From Bacteroidaceae bacterium (GTDB lineage Bacteria > Bacteroidota > Bacteroidia > Bacteroidales > Bacteroidaceae), in contig JAEESE010000007.1 of NCBI GenBank assembly GCA_016286165.1, forward strand, positions 91,326 to 155,325: a stretch of DNA of 64,000 bases, given 5' to 3'. Every line of letters begins with the position of its first letter. Positions within the stretch are counted from its first letter, which is position 1. The notes under the pieces were generated by a model. The model was not told where the DNA came from, ran no database searches, and was given only the letters and a program-made list of their open reading frames with translations. Below are positions 53,232 through 62,178 of the stretch, one piece after another. A program made the translations under genes and the position numbers.

Positions 53232-53259
53232 AGTTTATAGTTTAAAGTTTAAAGTTTAA
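53232..53259. repeat. 7-bp tandem repeat array (AGTTTAA type)
   Basis: Four units in register: AGTTTAT, then AGTTTAA three times. It sits in the divergent gap between the nitroreductase and helicase genes. The reverse complement reads TTAAACT, close to the arrays at 7177 and 55729. Confidence 0.8.
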
Positions 53260-53341
53260 AGAAAATGCAAGAAATAGATAAAAATGCAGGAAAACAGAAA
53301 AATATTCTCTATCCGCGAATCCTAAATCGCTAATCTTTGAT

Positions 53342-53349
53342 TACCTTTG
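53342..53349 (+). promoter_or_regulatory. -7 element placed 5 nt before the helicase ATG
   Basis: TACCTTTG matches the consensus exactly. Transcription should start within a few bases of the ATG at 53355, so the mRNA may be leaderless. No -33 TTTG is present. Confidence 0.5.
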
Positions 53350-53354
53350 TAGTC

Positions 53355-55532
53355 ATGGAAACAACAAATCAAGAGCTCGAGATGGCGCGCAACTATGCGC
53401 TCTACACCCATCGCAACATATTCCTCACGGGCAAGGCCGGCACAGGCAAGACTACGTTTTTGCGCCGTCTGCAAGCTGAGTCAAAACGCCGCATGATTGT
53501 TGTAGCACCCACGGGTGTCGCGGCCATCAATGCAGGCGGCGTTACCATACACTCGTTTTTCCAACTGGCTCCAGGCCTTTTCCTGCCGGGCAAGATGATA
53601 GCAGGCCGCGACCCGAAGAGCCGTTTCTCCTTCTCCAAGCAAAAGCAGAACATTCTACGATCGCTTTCGCTGCTGGTCATCGACGAAATATCAATGGTTC
53701 GAGCTGACCTGCTCGACGCTATCGACGATGTATTACGCCGATACCAAGACCGCTCCAAGCCCTTTGGCGGTGTGCAACTGCTGCTAATAGGCGATCTTCA
53801 ACAGCTGGCTCCCGTAGCCACTGAGACCGAGTGGCCGTTGTTGAAAGAGTTTTATTCAACGCCATATTTCTTCTCTTCGCTTGCCCTTCAGCAGACGGAT
53901 TTTGTGTACATCGAACTGAAACACATTTACCGCCAGCAGGACCAGAACTTCGTTGACTTGCTAAATAATGTGCGCGACGGACAGGTTACGGCTGCGACAT
54001 TGCAGGCCCTTAATGCTCGCTATGTTCCTCGTTTCAACCCGCCCGAAGGCGAGGATTGGATAACATTGACCACGCATAACCACCAAGCGGCTTCACTCAA
54101 CGAACGCCGCCTCAGCCAGATTCCGACAGAACCTCACACCTTCGAGGCTCGTGTGAAAGGTGACTTTCCCGAAAGCTCCTACCCTACCGATGCCAGTCTG
54201 ACGCTAAAAGTGGGAGCACAGGTCATGTTCTGCAAAAACGATCCGTCAACGGCCAAGGCCTATTACAATGGACGTATAGGACGAGTTACCGATATCCGAG
54301 GCGACGTGGTGACAGTTGTATGCCGCCGCGACAACAGTTCAATGAGCTCCAACGAATTCGATCGCATCGAAGTGAAGCCGCAGGAATGGACCAATACGCG
54401 TTACACAACCGACCCCGAGACCGCTACCATCCACGAAGAGCAGATTGGCTCGTTCGTGCAGATACCTCTGCGTCTGGCTTGGGCTATCACTATTCACAAG
54501 AGCCAAGGTCTCACCTTCGACCGTGCCATCATAAATGCCGGACGCGCATTCTCGCATGGTCAAGTTTACGTAGCCCTCTCGCGTTGTCGCACGCTCGACG
54601 GGCTCATACTCGCCACTCCTATAAGCTCCGACATCATAACGACAGATCCAGATGTCATACAGTTCACGTCGTATGCCGACCAGCGAACGCCCACAGCTGA
54701 AACGTTTCTTCGCGACCGCCGCTCATTCCTCGAGGACATCTTGTGCGAGATATTCGATTTCAGAGCCATATCAATGCGTTTGCGCTACTTTGAGCGTCTT
54801 ACCACAGAGCACCTCTCGGCCTATTTCCCAAGCTATGTTCGATTGGTCGCTGCCTCTGCAACGCAAGTCGACAACCAACTGATGGCCGTAGGTGTAAAAT
54901 TCCAAGCGCAGATACGCCAACTCATGGCTGCCGACAACAATGGAAAATCAGGGCTGCTACGTGAACGGCTACATAAGGCAATGACCTACTACGCCACCAC
55001 CACTGCCAGCATACTTGGCGAACTGTTTGCCAATGACTTGCCTGAAGTGGACAATGCACGCACACGCGAACAGATAACTAATGAGCACAGTATCCTGCGC
55101 ACCGCTTACGAAGAGAAGATGAGCATCTACACATCGTGCCTCAACGAATTCTCGCTCGATGCCTACTGGAATGCCAAAGCCAAGGCCGCTATGATTGAAG
55201 AGCCGAAGCCCAAACGCAAGCCACGCGTGGCAAAGGTTCAGGAGCCTAAAACAGAGAGAACAAGAAAGACTCGCCCTACAAAAGCTGTAATCGACTACGA
55301 ACGTATTCGTAATTCAACTCTCTATCATGCACTGCTCGACTGGAGAAACCTAACGGCTCGCGAGCGCAAACTGCCCATTGGCTACATCATGGCCGTCCAG
55401 ACCATTATCGGCATCGCCAACTTGCAACCACGAACGCCAGACGAACTGCTAACCATACCCGGAATAGGCAAGAAAACAGTGCAGGACTATGGAGCAGACT
55501 TGTTGGAAATCGTGGCAAGGCACGCCAAATAG
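53355..55532 (+). CDS. Pif1-like superfamily 1 helicase with C-terminal HRDC domain
   Basis: The ATG at 53355 (METTNQELEMARNYALYTHR) matches the usual start of this Bacteroidetes family. 725 residues. Walker A is GKAGTGKTTFL at about 26-36, motif Ia VVAPTGVAAINAGG, Walker B LLVIDEISMV, and motif V/VI WAITIHKSQGLTFDRAIIN with VYVALSRCR. After the helicase core come a helical region and a Lys/Arg-rich linker. The HRDC domain (about 655-720) reads LLDWRNLTARERKLPIGYIM and ends LLTIPGIGKKTVQDYG. Pif1 enzymes unwind DNA 5' to 3'. The HRDC end may direct substrate choice. Confidence 0.92.
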   Translation: METTNQELEMARNYALYTHRNIFLTGKAGTGKTTFLRRLQAESKRRMIVVAPTGVAAINAGGVTIHSFFQLAPGLFLPGKMIAGRDPKSRFSFSKQKQNILRSLSLLVIDEISMVRADLLDAIDDVLRRYQDRSKPFGGVQLLLIGDLQQLAPVATETEWPLLKEFYSTPYFFSSLALQQTDFVYIELKHIYRQQDQNFVDLLNNVRDGQVTAATLQALNARYVPRFNPPEGEDWITLTTHNHQAASLNERRLSQIPTEPHTFEARVKGDFPESSYPTDASLTLKVGAQVMFCKNDPSTAKAYYNGRIGRVTDIRGDVVTVVCRRDNSSMSSNEFDRIEVKPQEWTNTRYTTDPETATIHEEQIGSFVQIPLRLAWAITIHKSQGLTFDRAIINAGRAFSHGQVYVALSRCRTLDGLILATPISSDIITTDPDVIQFTSYADQRTPTAETFLRDRRSFLEDILCEIFDFRAISMRLRYFERLTTEHLSAYFPSYVRLVAASATQVDNQLMAVGVKFQAQIRQLMAADNNGKSGLLRERLHKAMTYYATTTASILGELFANDLPEVDNARTREQITNEHSILRTAYEEKMSIYTSCLNEFSLDAYWNAKAKAAMIEEPKPKRKPRVAKVQEPKTERTRKTRPTKAVIDYERIRNSTLYHALLDWRNLTARERKLPIGYIMAVQTIIGIANLQPRTPDELLTIPGIGKKTVQDYGADLLEIVARHAK

Positions 55533-55542
55533 CAGTTGTACA

Positions 55543-55670
55543 CACATACGGACGTAATGGCTTGCACATACGGACGTAAAGGCTTGCACATACGGACGTA
55601 AGGGCTTACACATACGGACGTAAAGGCTTACACATACGGACGTAAAGGCTTACACATACGGACGTAAATC
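55543..55670. repeat. 22-bp tandem repeat array D
   Basis: Five full units start at 55543, 55565, 55587, 55609 and 55631, with a partial sixth at 55653. The unit reads CACATACGGACGTAAAGGC plus a 3-base end. Each copy holds the near-palindrome TACG-GA-CGTA. GGACGT is the complement of the ACGTCC core of arrays A and B. The array begins 11 bp after the helicase stop. Confidence 0.92.
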
Positions 55671-55728
55671 TCAACAAGGTCAAAAGACAAACATTACAAT
55701 AAATAAAAAAAGAGCTATTAGCGCAAAA

Positions 55729-55756
55729 AACTCTAAACTCTAAACCCTAAACTCTA
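55729..55756. repeat. 7-bp tandem repeat array (AACTCTA type)
   Basis: AACTCTA, AACTCTA, AACCCTA, AACTCTA, then a partial unit, directly before the serS -7 element. The rest of the 55533-55858 gap is array D, an AT-rich stretch and the serS leader. Confidence 0.8.
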
Positions 55757-55766
55757 AACTTTTTCT

Positions 55767-55774
55767 TACCTTTG
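55767..55774 (+). promoter_or_regulatory. -7 element of serS
   Basis: TACCTTTG, about 85 nt before the GTG start. The -33 position lies in the heptamer array and lacks TTTG. Confidence 0.5.
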
Positions 55775-55858
55775 CACCGCAAATTTGAAACAGCACTTTG
55801 ATTAGCATCATTAATCAACGGAAAACATATTAATCGTAAATAAGTAAATACTCTCGCC

Positions 55859-57175
55859 GTGCTAACACTCAAACTTATCAACGAAGAGACTGAACGAGTC
55901 ATTCGCGGACTTGAAAAAAAACATTTCCCGGACGCAGCAGAAGCTATTGCTGCTGTGCAAGCTACCGATAAACAACGCCGTGAGGCTCAGCAACAGCTTG
56001 ACCAGCTGCTGTCTGAAAGCAAAAAGAAAGCCGCTGAAATAGGCGCACTTATGAAACAGGGACTGCGCGAGGAAGCAGACCGTGCAAAGCTTGCCGTGGC
56101 TGATATGAAGGAAAAGGCTAAAGAGCTCGAAGCTACAATGGATGAAGCTCAACGCCTCCTGACCGAGCAGCTATGCCAAATTCCCAATATCCCTTATGAC
56201 GAAGTGCCCGAAGGCGCGGCCGCTGAGGACAACCTCGTAGTAAAAAGCAACCTGCGTGAGTGCCAGCCTGGCGACACCGTTGGCAACTGGACGACTAATC
56301 CCGTAGTCGAAGATGCACGCCTACCCCACTGGGAACTGGCCAAGAAATACAACCTTATCGACTTCGACCTCGGAGTGAAGATTACAGGTGCTGGATTCCC
56401 CGTGTACATAGGCAAAGGCGCCCAACTGCAACGGGCACTCATCAACTTCTTCCTCGACGAGGCACGCAAAGCAGGTTATACCGAGATTATGCCCCCGACT
56501 GTAGTGAATGCCGCCAGCGGTTATGGCACCGGACAACTTCCCGACAAGGAAGGACAGATGTATCATGCTGAAGTAGATGATTTCTACCTTATTCCAACAG
56601 CCGAAGTGCCTGTTACCAACATCTACCGCGACGTAATCCTCGAAGAGAAGGACCTCCCCATCAAGAACTGCGCTTACACTCAATGTTTCCGCCGCGAAGC
56701 TGGTTCGTATGGTAAGGACGTGCGCGGCCTGAACCGCCTTCATGAGTTCTCGAAGGTAGAGATAGTCCGCATAGATACTCCTGAACATTCTCGCGAAAGC
56801 CACAAGGAAATGCTCGCACATGTCGAAGGTCTTCTGCAAAAGCTTGAGCTGCCCTATCGCATCCTGCGCCTTTGTGGCGGTGACCAGAGCTTTACAAGTG
56901 CCATCTGCTACGACTTCGAAGTTTATTCTGAGGCTCAAAAGCGTTGGCTGGAAGTTAGCTCAGTCAGCAACTTCGACACATATCAGGCCAACCGCTTGAA
57001 GTGCCGCTATCGCCCCGAAGCCACTAAGAAACCAGAGCTCTGCCACACGCTCAATGGTTCAGCTCTCGCTCTACCGCGCATCGTTGCTGCTCTGCTCGAG
57101 AACAATCAGCATGCCGACGGCATTCATATTCCTGCTGCTCTGCAGCCGTACACCGGTTTCGCCGTGATAGACTGA
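55859..57175 (+). CDS. serS: Seryl-tRNA synthetase (GTG start)
   Basis: A 438-residue class II synthetase. The N-terminal coiled-coil arm (about 28-105) binds tRNA-Ser; the catalytic core follows. Class II motif 2 is around CFRREAGSYGKDVRGLNRLHEFSKVEI (about 280-306) and motif 3 is near NGSALALPRIVAALLE (about 400-415). The start is GTG at 55859; it gives MLTLKLINEE, the usual SerRS beginning, and the next ATG is well inside the coiled coil. It is a single gene ending in a strong terminator. Confidence 0.96.
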   Translation: MLTLKLINEETERVIRGLEKKHFPDAAEAIAAVQATDKQRREAQQQLDQLLSESKKKAAEIGALMKQGLREEADRAKLAVADMKEKAKELEATMDEAQRLLTEQLCQIPNIPYDEVPEGAAAEDNLVVKSNLRECQPGDTVGNWTTNPVVEDARLPHWELAKKYNLIDFDLGVKITGAGFPVYIGKGAQLQRALINFFLDEARKAGYTEIMPPTVVNAASGYGTGQLPDKEGQMYHAEVDDFYLIPTAEVPVTNIYRDVILEEKDLPIKNCAYTQCFRREAGSYGKDVRGLNRLHEFSKVEIVRIDTPEHSRESHKEMLAHVEGLLQKLELPYRILRLCGGDQSFTSAICYDFEVYSEAQKRWLEVSSVSNFDTYQANRLKCRYRPEATKKPELCHTLNGSALALPRIVAALLENNQHADGIHIPAALQPYTGFAVID

Positions 57176-57208
57176 TAACGGCAGTTTGTTCAGACTTACT
57201 ATAAAACA

Positions 57209-57245
57209 AAAGCTCCTCGCTAACTATGTGTTAGCGAGGAGCTTT
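57209..57245. terminator. Bidirectional terminator between serS and the glycogen operon
   Basis: Arms AAAGCTCCTCGCTAAC (57209-57224) and GTTAGCGAGGAGCTTT (57230-57245) give a perfect 16-bp stem with a 5-nt loop. Both flanks are A/T-rich. Confidence 0.88.
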
Positions 57246-57295
57246 ATTTAATGCAGACTTTAGCTAAAGCCTACTGGATGTATTACTATAGATTA

Positions 57296-59860
57296 TTAGT
57301 ACACCCACTTGACGTAGCAGAAGTCCTGACGATGCGGCAGCAGGTTGTTCTTCGGATAGAGGCGATAAGCAATCTTGAAGGAACCTGCATTGTTGATGGT
57401 GTGCGTCACGCTGAAGGTATACAGATTGCCTTCGCGCTTAACCACTTCGAGAGGCTCTACGTTGTAGATATGATCCTCGCCCTTCTTATCGGTCGTCAAG
57501 GTGACGAGCTCGAGACCAACGGCATTGTCAAGACCTGCTTCGTCAACAACAATAGTGATGTTATACTTCGTACCAGCCTCGATGTGTCCGTTCATAAGAG
57601 CTTCACACTTCTCGGTGCTGACGATACGAATGCTATCCCAACGTTCTGCGACGGCTTCCTTCCACAAAGCTATCTCCTTTGCCATCTTGTTGCCGTTGGC
57701 CTGAAGTTTCTTCGAACGGGCTGCAAGTGGATTGTAAAACTTGGTGTAATAGTCGTCGAGCTGACGCTTCATCGTGTAATGGGGAGCGATGTGAGCTATC
57801 GAGTTCTTGATAACCTGAATCCACGAGGGGCTGTAACCCTTGGCATTGCGAGCATAATAGGTAGGCATGATCTCGTTCTCGAGCAAGCCATAGATGGTAG
57901 CAGCATCGAGCTGATCCTGATAAGCCTGATTCTCATATGTGCGCTTCTCGGTAAGAGCCCAGCCTGCACCTTCGCGATAGCCTTCGAGCCACCATCCGTC
58001 GAGCACACTGAGATTGACAACGCCATTCATCAAAGCCTTCTCGCCAGATGTGCCAGATGCCTCAAGAGGACGGGTCGGAGTGTTCATCCAAATGTCAACT
58101 CCCGAAATCAAACGGCGAGCGAGCTGCATATCATAGTTCTCGAGGAAGATAATCTTGCCGAGGAACTCAGGACGCTGCGAGATCTCATATATCTTCTTAA
58201 TCAAGCCCTGACCAGCTCCGTCAGCGGGGTGAGCCTTACCTGTGTAAAGGAACTGTACGGGATAGTTGGGGTTGTTGACAATCTTCTCCAAACGCTCAAG
58301 GTCGGTAAACAGCAGGTGAGCACGCTTGTAAGTAGCGAAACGACGGCCGAAACCGATAAGCAGGGCGTTGGGGTTTATCTTCTCCATAAGGCTGACCACA
58401 CGACTTGGATCGCCCTGATTCTTAAGCCATGAATCACGGAACTGCTCACGAATGTAGTCAACAAGCTTTGTCTTCAATTGCATACGTGTCTTCCAAATCT
58501 CTGCATCAGGCACATCGTAGATGGCATGCCAGATGGTTTCGTTACTCTGGTCGGCAATATGCTCGGGAGCAAAGTGCTTGGCATACAGGCGACGCCATTC
58601 GGTAGCACACCATGTGGGGAAGTGAACGCCATTGGTTACATAACCAACATGGCTTTCCTCGGGGAAGTAACCGCGCCAGATGTTCTGGAACATCTTCTTT
58701 GACACCTCGCCGTGAAGCCAGCTAACGCCGTTAACTTCCTGGCAAGTGTTGCAGGCGAAGGTACTCATACAGAACTTCTCATTGTGGTCGTCGGGGTTCT
58801 GACGGCCCATGCCAATGAACTCGTCCCAAGAAATGCCGAGCATCTGAGGATATCCGCTCATATACTTGCCGAACAGGCCTTCGTCGAAATAGTCGTGGCC
58901 TGCAGGAACAGGAGTGTGCACTGTATATAGAGAAGATGCGCGCACAAGTTCCAAAGCCTGATTGAAGGTGAGGCCACTTTCTACATAATCAACAAGGCGC
59001 TGAACGTTGCACAGAGCTGCGTGACCTTCGTTGCAGTGGTATACATCCTTCTTTATGCCAAGCTTCTTGAGCAGCAGCACACCGCCGATACCAAGAAGAA
59101 TCTCCTGCTTTAGGCGGTTCTCCCAGTCGCCACCATAGAGGGCATGTGTAATAGAACGGTCGAATTCAGAGTTGAGGTCGTTGTCGGTATCGAGGAGATA
59201 GAGCTTTACGCGACCCACGTTTACACGCCAGACATAAGCGTGAACCTGATAGTTCATGTAAGGAACATCGATAACAACGGGCTTACCTTCGGAATCCAAC
59301 TGCTGCTCGATGGGCAGAGTGCCGAAGTTCTGAGCCTCATAGTTTGCTATCTGCTGACCATCCATCGACAGCGTCTGGGTGAAGTATCCGAAACGATAAA
59401 GGAAGCCGATGGCCACCATATCCACGTTGGAATCAGAAGCCTCCTTTACATAGTCACCGGCGAGGATGCCGAGACCACCTGAGTAAATCTTAAGCACTTG
59501 GTTCAAACCATACTCCATGCAGAAATAAGCAACAGAAGCACGGTCGGTGCGAGGCTTGACGTCCATATACTCGCGGAACTCCTTGTAGGTATCGTTCATC
59601 CGGTTGAGTATATCCTTGTCCTTGGACAGTTCGGAGAGACGTTCGTAGCTAATGCGCTCGAGAAGCAGCACCGGGTTCTGTCCACACTCTTCATAGAGCA
59701 CAGGGTCGAGCCGTGAGAAGAGGCTGCGAGCGCTGTGATTCCAAGCCCACCACATATTGTGCGCGAGCTCTTCGAGTTTCTGAAGCTCGGCAGGAATAGT
59801 GCTTTTCACCATTACTGGTTTCCATTGTGCTTCATTAGCGTAGCTTGCTTTGATTTTCAT
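57296..59860 (-). CDS. glgP: Alpha-glucan (glycogen) phosphorylase, GT35
   Basis: Releases glucose-1-phosphate from glycogen or maltodextrin, cytosolic and PLP-dependent. The 854-residue protein starts with a DUF3417-type N-terminal segment ([23 protein letters not shown], about 27-49). [30 protein letters not shown] (about 113-142) carries the active-site Gly-rich loop. The PLP-site block [14 protein letters not shown] lies near residue 600. This is the short alpha-glucan phosphorylase type. It starts 9 nt after the glycogen synthase stop, so synthesis and breakdown genes share a transcript. Confidence 0.95.
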   Translation of the reverse strand: MKIKASYANEAQWKPVMVKSTIPAELQKLEELAHNMWWAWNHSARSLFSRLDPVLYEECGQNPVLLLERISYERLSELSKDKDILNRMNDTYKEFREYMDVKPRTDRASVAYFCMEYGLNQVLKIYSGGLGILAGDYVKEASDSNVDMVAIGFLYRFGYFTQTLSMDGQQIANYEAQNFGTLPIEQQLDSEGKPVVIDVPYMNYQVHAYVWRVNVGRVKLYLLDTDNDLNSEFDRSITHALYGGDWENRLKQEILLGIGGVLLLKKLGIKKDVYHCNEGHAALCNVQRLVDYVESGLTFNQALELVRASSLYTVHTPVPAGHDYFDEGLFGKYMSGYPQMLGISWDEFIGMGRQNPDDHNEKFCMSTFACNTCQEVNGVSWLHGEVSKKMFQNIWRGYFPEESHVGYVTNGVHFPTWCATEWRRLYAKHFAPEHIADQSNETIWHAIYDVPDAEIWKTRMQLKTKLVDYIREQFRDSWLKNQGDPSRVVSLMEKINPNALLIGFGRRFATYKRAHLLFTDLERLEKIVNNPNYPVQFLYTGKAHPADGAGQGLIKKIYEISQRPEFLGKIIFLENYDMQLARRLISGVDIWMNTPTRPLEASGTSGEKALMNGVVNLSVLDGWWLEGYREGAGWALTEKRTYENQAYQDQLDAATIYGLLENEIMPTYYARNAKGYSPSWIQVIKNSIAHIAPHYTMKRQLDDYYTKFYNPLAARSKKLQANGNKMAKEIALWKEAVAERWDSIRIVSTEKCEALMNGHIEAGTKYNITIVVDEAGLDNAVGLELVTLTTDKKGEDHIYNVEPLEVVKREGNLYTFSVTHTINNAGSFKIAYRLYPKNNLLPHRQDFCYVKWVY

Positions 59861-59869
59861 AAAACTGAG

Positions 59870-61549
59870 TTATTGGTTATTAATTATGTTATTTCTTTCT
59901 TCAGCACGACGAAGGGCAAAGTCGTATGCCTGACGATAATATTCGATGAAGTGACGCCATTGAGCTTTCTCAGCCAATTGGCGAGCTGCTTTTCGCGACT
60001 GTTCCACCTCTTTCTGATCTAGCGAAGCAAAGCCGATTATCTCATTGCTGATGCGGTCAGCTACCTCGTCGAAGTTGTAGTCGGAACGGGGCACAACCTC
60101 AACGCCGTCAGTGTCAAGGTGCGGTTCTCCGTTCTTCTGTTCCATCGCCCACAGCCCGAAGCCTGCAAGGGTAGTTGTGACACAAGGCACACGGAAGGCT
60201 ACGCTCTCAAGTGGGGTGTAGCCCCAAGGCTCATAATACGATGGATAAACGGTCAGGTCCAGCCCGAGCAGGAGATCATAGTAGTGCATATTGAAGATGC
60301 CATCAGCACCATCAAGGTAGCACGGCACAAACATTACCTTCACACGAGCACTCTCTCGGTTGGTGATACCAAAACGATGAATTGTCTGAGTCACCAAATC
60401 GCAGCCAGGCTCATGCAGGTTATGCGTGATGAAAGGCTCTGGCAGGGACTTTCCGCTCTTCAACCTTTCCTTAAGTTCCTCACGCGGTCCAGCCTGCCAT
60501 GCCGGTACTTCGATAAGAGCGAGCACGGGACGTTGCAAACGATTATTGTGGAGTGTGCGGTTCAGAGCTTCAAGATATACATCTACTCCTTTGTTCTTCC
60601 ACTCATAACGGCCGCTTGTTGCCACGATTAGTGTATCATCGCTAAACGTGGTACCCATAAGGGCTTCGGCTACATCAAAAATGCGACGACGTGCCTTGCG
60701 ACGACGATTAACAAACGTGACTCCCTTGGGCACAAAGTCCATCTCAAAACCATTAGGAAGCACCACGTCGGGTTGCTTGTCCAAGAGTTCAACACATTCG
60801 CGTGCTGTAACGTCGCTTACTGTTGTGAAGCAGTCCACATTGTGAGCTGTCTGACGCTCAATACTGTGCTTGCTCTGAACATTCAACTCCTCTGCCATCT
60901 GATTGCCGTTGTAAGCAAATAGATAGTCGTAAAGAGGCTTACCGTTGCCTGCGATGCTGCGTCCGACAGTTGTGGCATGAGTAGTAAATATTGTTGCTAT
61001 CTGCGGAACATGTTTCTTCAGGTACAAAGCCCCTAGACCCGTCATCCATTCATGAGCCTGGAAAATAACTTTAGGAGCAACGGGAGAAGCGTCTGGAGTA
61101 AACCAATAGTTATATATACTTTCTACTACTCTACCGGCAGCGTAGGAGAACATAGAGGCTTCATCGTAGTCGCCGTAAGCATGAAGGCTGTCAACCTGAT
61201 ACTCGGTCCAAAGAGCACCGTAGATATCGTTCTTGCGAGCATAGAAAGGTTGGAAGTCTACCAGCACTACAATTGGGCGCCCCGGCACAAGCCAACGCCC
61301 GACGCGAACTTCAAGAGCCTCGCTTGCTGCACGCCGACGCCAGTCAGCCCACAAAGTGTTATCTTCCTCGAAGAGAGGGTTATCCTTACCGCGCCAAAGA
61401 TCGGGACCGATGAAAACTATACGGTCGGGCATAGTATCTTGCAGCGTCTTGGCACGCGTGGAGAGTACCGTATATATGCCTCCCACTTTATTGCATACCT
61501 CCCAACTCGCTTCAAAAATATAATCGGGGTGAAGTGAATATTGAGCCAT
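59870..61549 (-). CDS. Glycogen synthase, GT3-like (eukaryotic-type)
   Basis: The ATG at 61549 gives 559 residues starting MAQYSLHPDYIFEASWEVCNKVGG; an upstream frame extension is dropped because the -7 element lies there. EASWEVCNKVGGIYTVLSTRA (about 13-33) and the C-terminal PSYYEPWGYTPLESVAF, then TTTLAGFG (about 470-500), are the hallmarks of GT3 glycogen synthases, which resemble animal and yeast enzymes more than bacterial GT5 GlgA. It extends alpha-1,4-glucan from a sugar nucleotide, expected to be UDP-glucose in GT3. No GlgC or branching-enzyme gene is in the window. Confidence 0.9.
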   Translation of the reverse strand: MAQYSLHPDYIFEASWEVCNKVGGIYTVLSTRAKTLQDTMPDRIVFIGPDLWRGKDNPLFEEDNTLWADWRRRAASEALEVRVGRWLVPGRPIVVLVDFQPFYARKNDIYGALWTEYQVDSLHAYGDYDEASMFSYAAGRVVESIYNYWFTPDASPVAPKVIFQAHEWMTGLGALYLKKHVPQIATIFTTHATTVGRSIAGNGKPLYDYLFAYNGNQMAEELNVQSKHSIERQTAHNVDCFTTVSDVTARECVELLDKQPDVVLPNGFEMDFVPKGVTFVNRRRKARRRIFDVAEALMGTTFSDDTLIVATSGRYEWKNKGVDVYLEALNRTLHNNRLQRPVLALIEVPAWQAGPREELKERLKSGKSLPEPFITHNLHEPGCDLVTQTIHRFGITNRESARVKVMFVPCYLDGADGIFNMHYYDLLLGLDLTVYPSYYEPWGYTPLESVAFRVPCVTTTLAGFGLWAMEQKNGEPHLDTDGVEVVPRSDYNFDEVADRISNEIIGFASLDQKEVEQSRKAARQLAEKAQWRHFIEYYRQAYDFALRRAEERNNIINNQ

Positions 61550-61568
61550 GTTCCTTTTTAATCGGGCG

Positions 61569-61576
61569 CAAAGGTA
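61569..61576 (-). promoter_or_regulatory. -7 element of the glycogen operon
   Basis: TACCTTTG on the minus strand, 19 nt before the ATG at 61549. A TTTG at 61601-61604 is 24 nt away, longer than the usual 19-21. Confidence 0.5.
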
Positions 61577-61798
61577 CAAAAATTATTAGAAATAATTGTT
61601 CAAAGACTAAAGTTTTTTTTCTTCAAACTCAGTTTTATATCATTTCTATTAACGAGAATTAAAATCCACGACCTCAACTGCTCATATTTATCACATTAAG
61701 AGTGTACTAACACATCAATCTTATATGGTAAAACTGAAACCAAAATGACGCAACAAGAGCCATCCTATTAGCCCCACCAGCTCAAGCTAATGTATAAT
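61577..61798. other. AT-rich intergenic stretch, nothing recognised
   Basis: About 220 bp upstream of the glycogen operon with no coding frame and no convincing hairpin, before the repeat sequences at 61799. Confidence 0.4.
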
Positions 61799-61864
61799 TT
61801 AAGCCAGCCTAATCAGACGATTAGACCGGCCTAATTTGCCTTATAAGCCGTACTTATATTTCGG
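61799..61864. repeat. Degenerate 22-bp repeat array E
   Basis: Three 22-bp units (61799-61820, 61821-61842, 61843-61864) share the pattern TTA-AGCC-GCCTAAT with many changes. Its AAGCC-GCCTAA core matches the reverse complement of array C. Weaker than arrays A-D. Confidence 0.5.
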
Positions 61865-61865
61865 C

Positions 61866-61893
61866 TATATATAATTAAATGTACGCGCGCGCG
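61866..61893. repeat. AT-rich plus alternating-GC intergenic motif (copy 3)
   Basis: ATATATAATTAAATGTAC followed by GCGCGCGCG, right after array E. Copies 1 and 2 are at 21590 and 34177. Confidence 0.65.
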
Positions 61894-61971
61894 ACAGAAA
61901 GTTCTATTTCAAAAGAGGGAAAAACTAAAACAAGATCTTAAAAAGGTAAGGCTGGCGGAGTAAGAACAGCC

Positions 61972-62112
61972 CTAGTGCCCATAGTGAACAACTGCAAGCA
62001 AGCCGAACGCAAAGAGAACGGCTCCCACAATGCTTTTCTCTGCTAAGTAACCAAAAACTGCTATGCCAATGCAGACACCAGCAAGGAAGGAGGAACCGAG
62101 TATTTTAAACAT
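61972..62112 (-). pseudogene. N-terminal fragment of a formate/nitrite transporter (FNT)
   Basis: A 46-codon frame from ATG 62112 to TAG: MFKILGSSFLAGVCIGIAVF, then a charged turn, then SIVGAVLFAFGLLAVVHYGH. This follows the first two hydrophobic stretches of FNT-family proteins, which are normally about 260-290 residues. No continuation was found in any frame after the stop. It lies past the rnfA terminator, with no promoter recognised. A genuine tiny membrane protein is the alternative. Confidence 0.5.
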
Positions 62113-62130
62113 AAGTCAAAATAAAGAAAA

Positions 62131-62163
62131 GGCACGGATTACCAATAAAAAATAATCCGTGCC
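62131..62163 (-). terminator. Terminator of the rnf operon
   Basis: GGCACGGATTA (62131-62141) and TAATCCGTGCC (62153-62163) form an 11-bp stem 15 nt past the rnfA stop, followed on the minus strand by TTTTCTTTATTTTG. Confidence 0.85.
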
Positions 62164-62178
62164 ATAAAACAGTAACAA

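Noticed and set aside
55729..55756. Telomere-like CCCTAAA similarity
   Set aside because: Only one unit of the heptamer array has CCC; the others read AACTCTA. It is one of several drifting 7-bp arrays in this bacterial genome.
57251..58432. 393-codon ORF opposite glgP
   Set aside because: It lies fully antisense to a certain gene, lacks any recognisable domain, and follows from codon use on the other strand.
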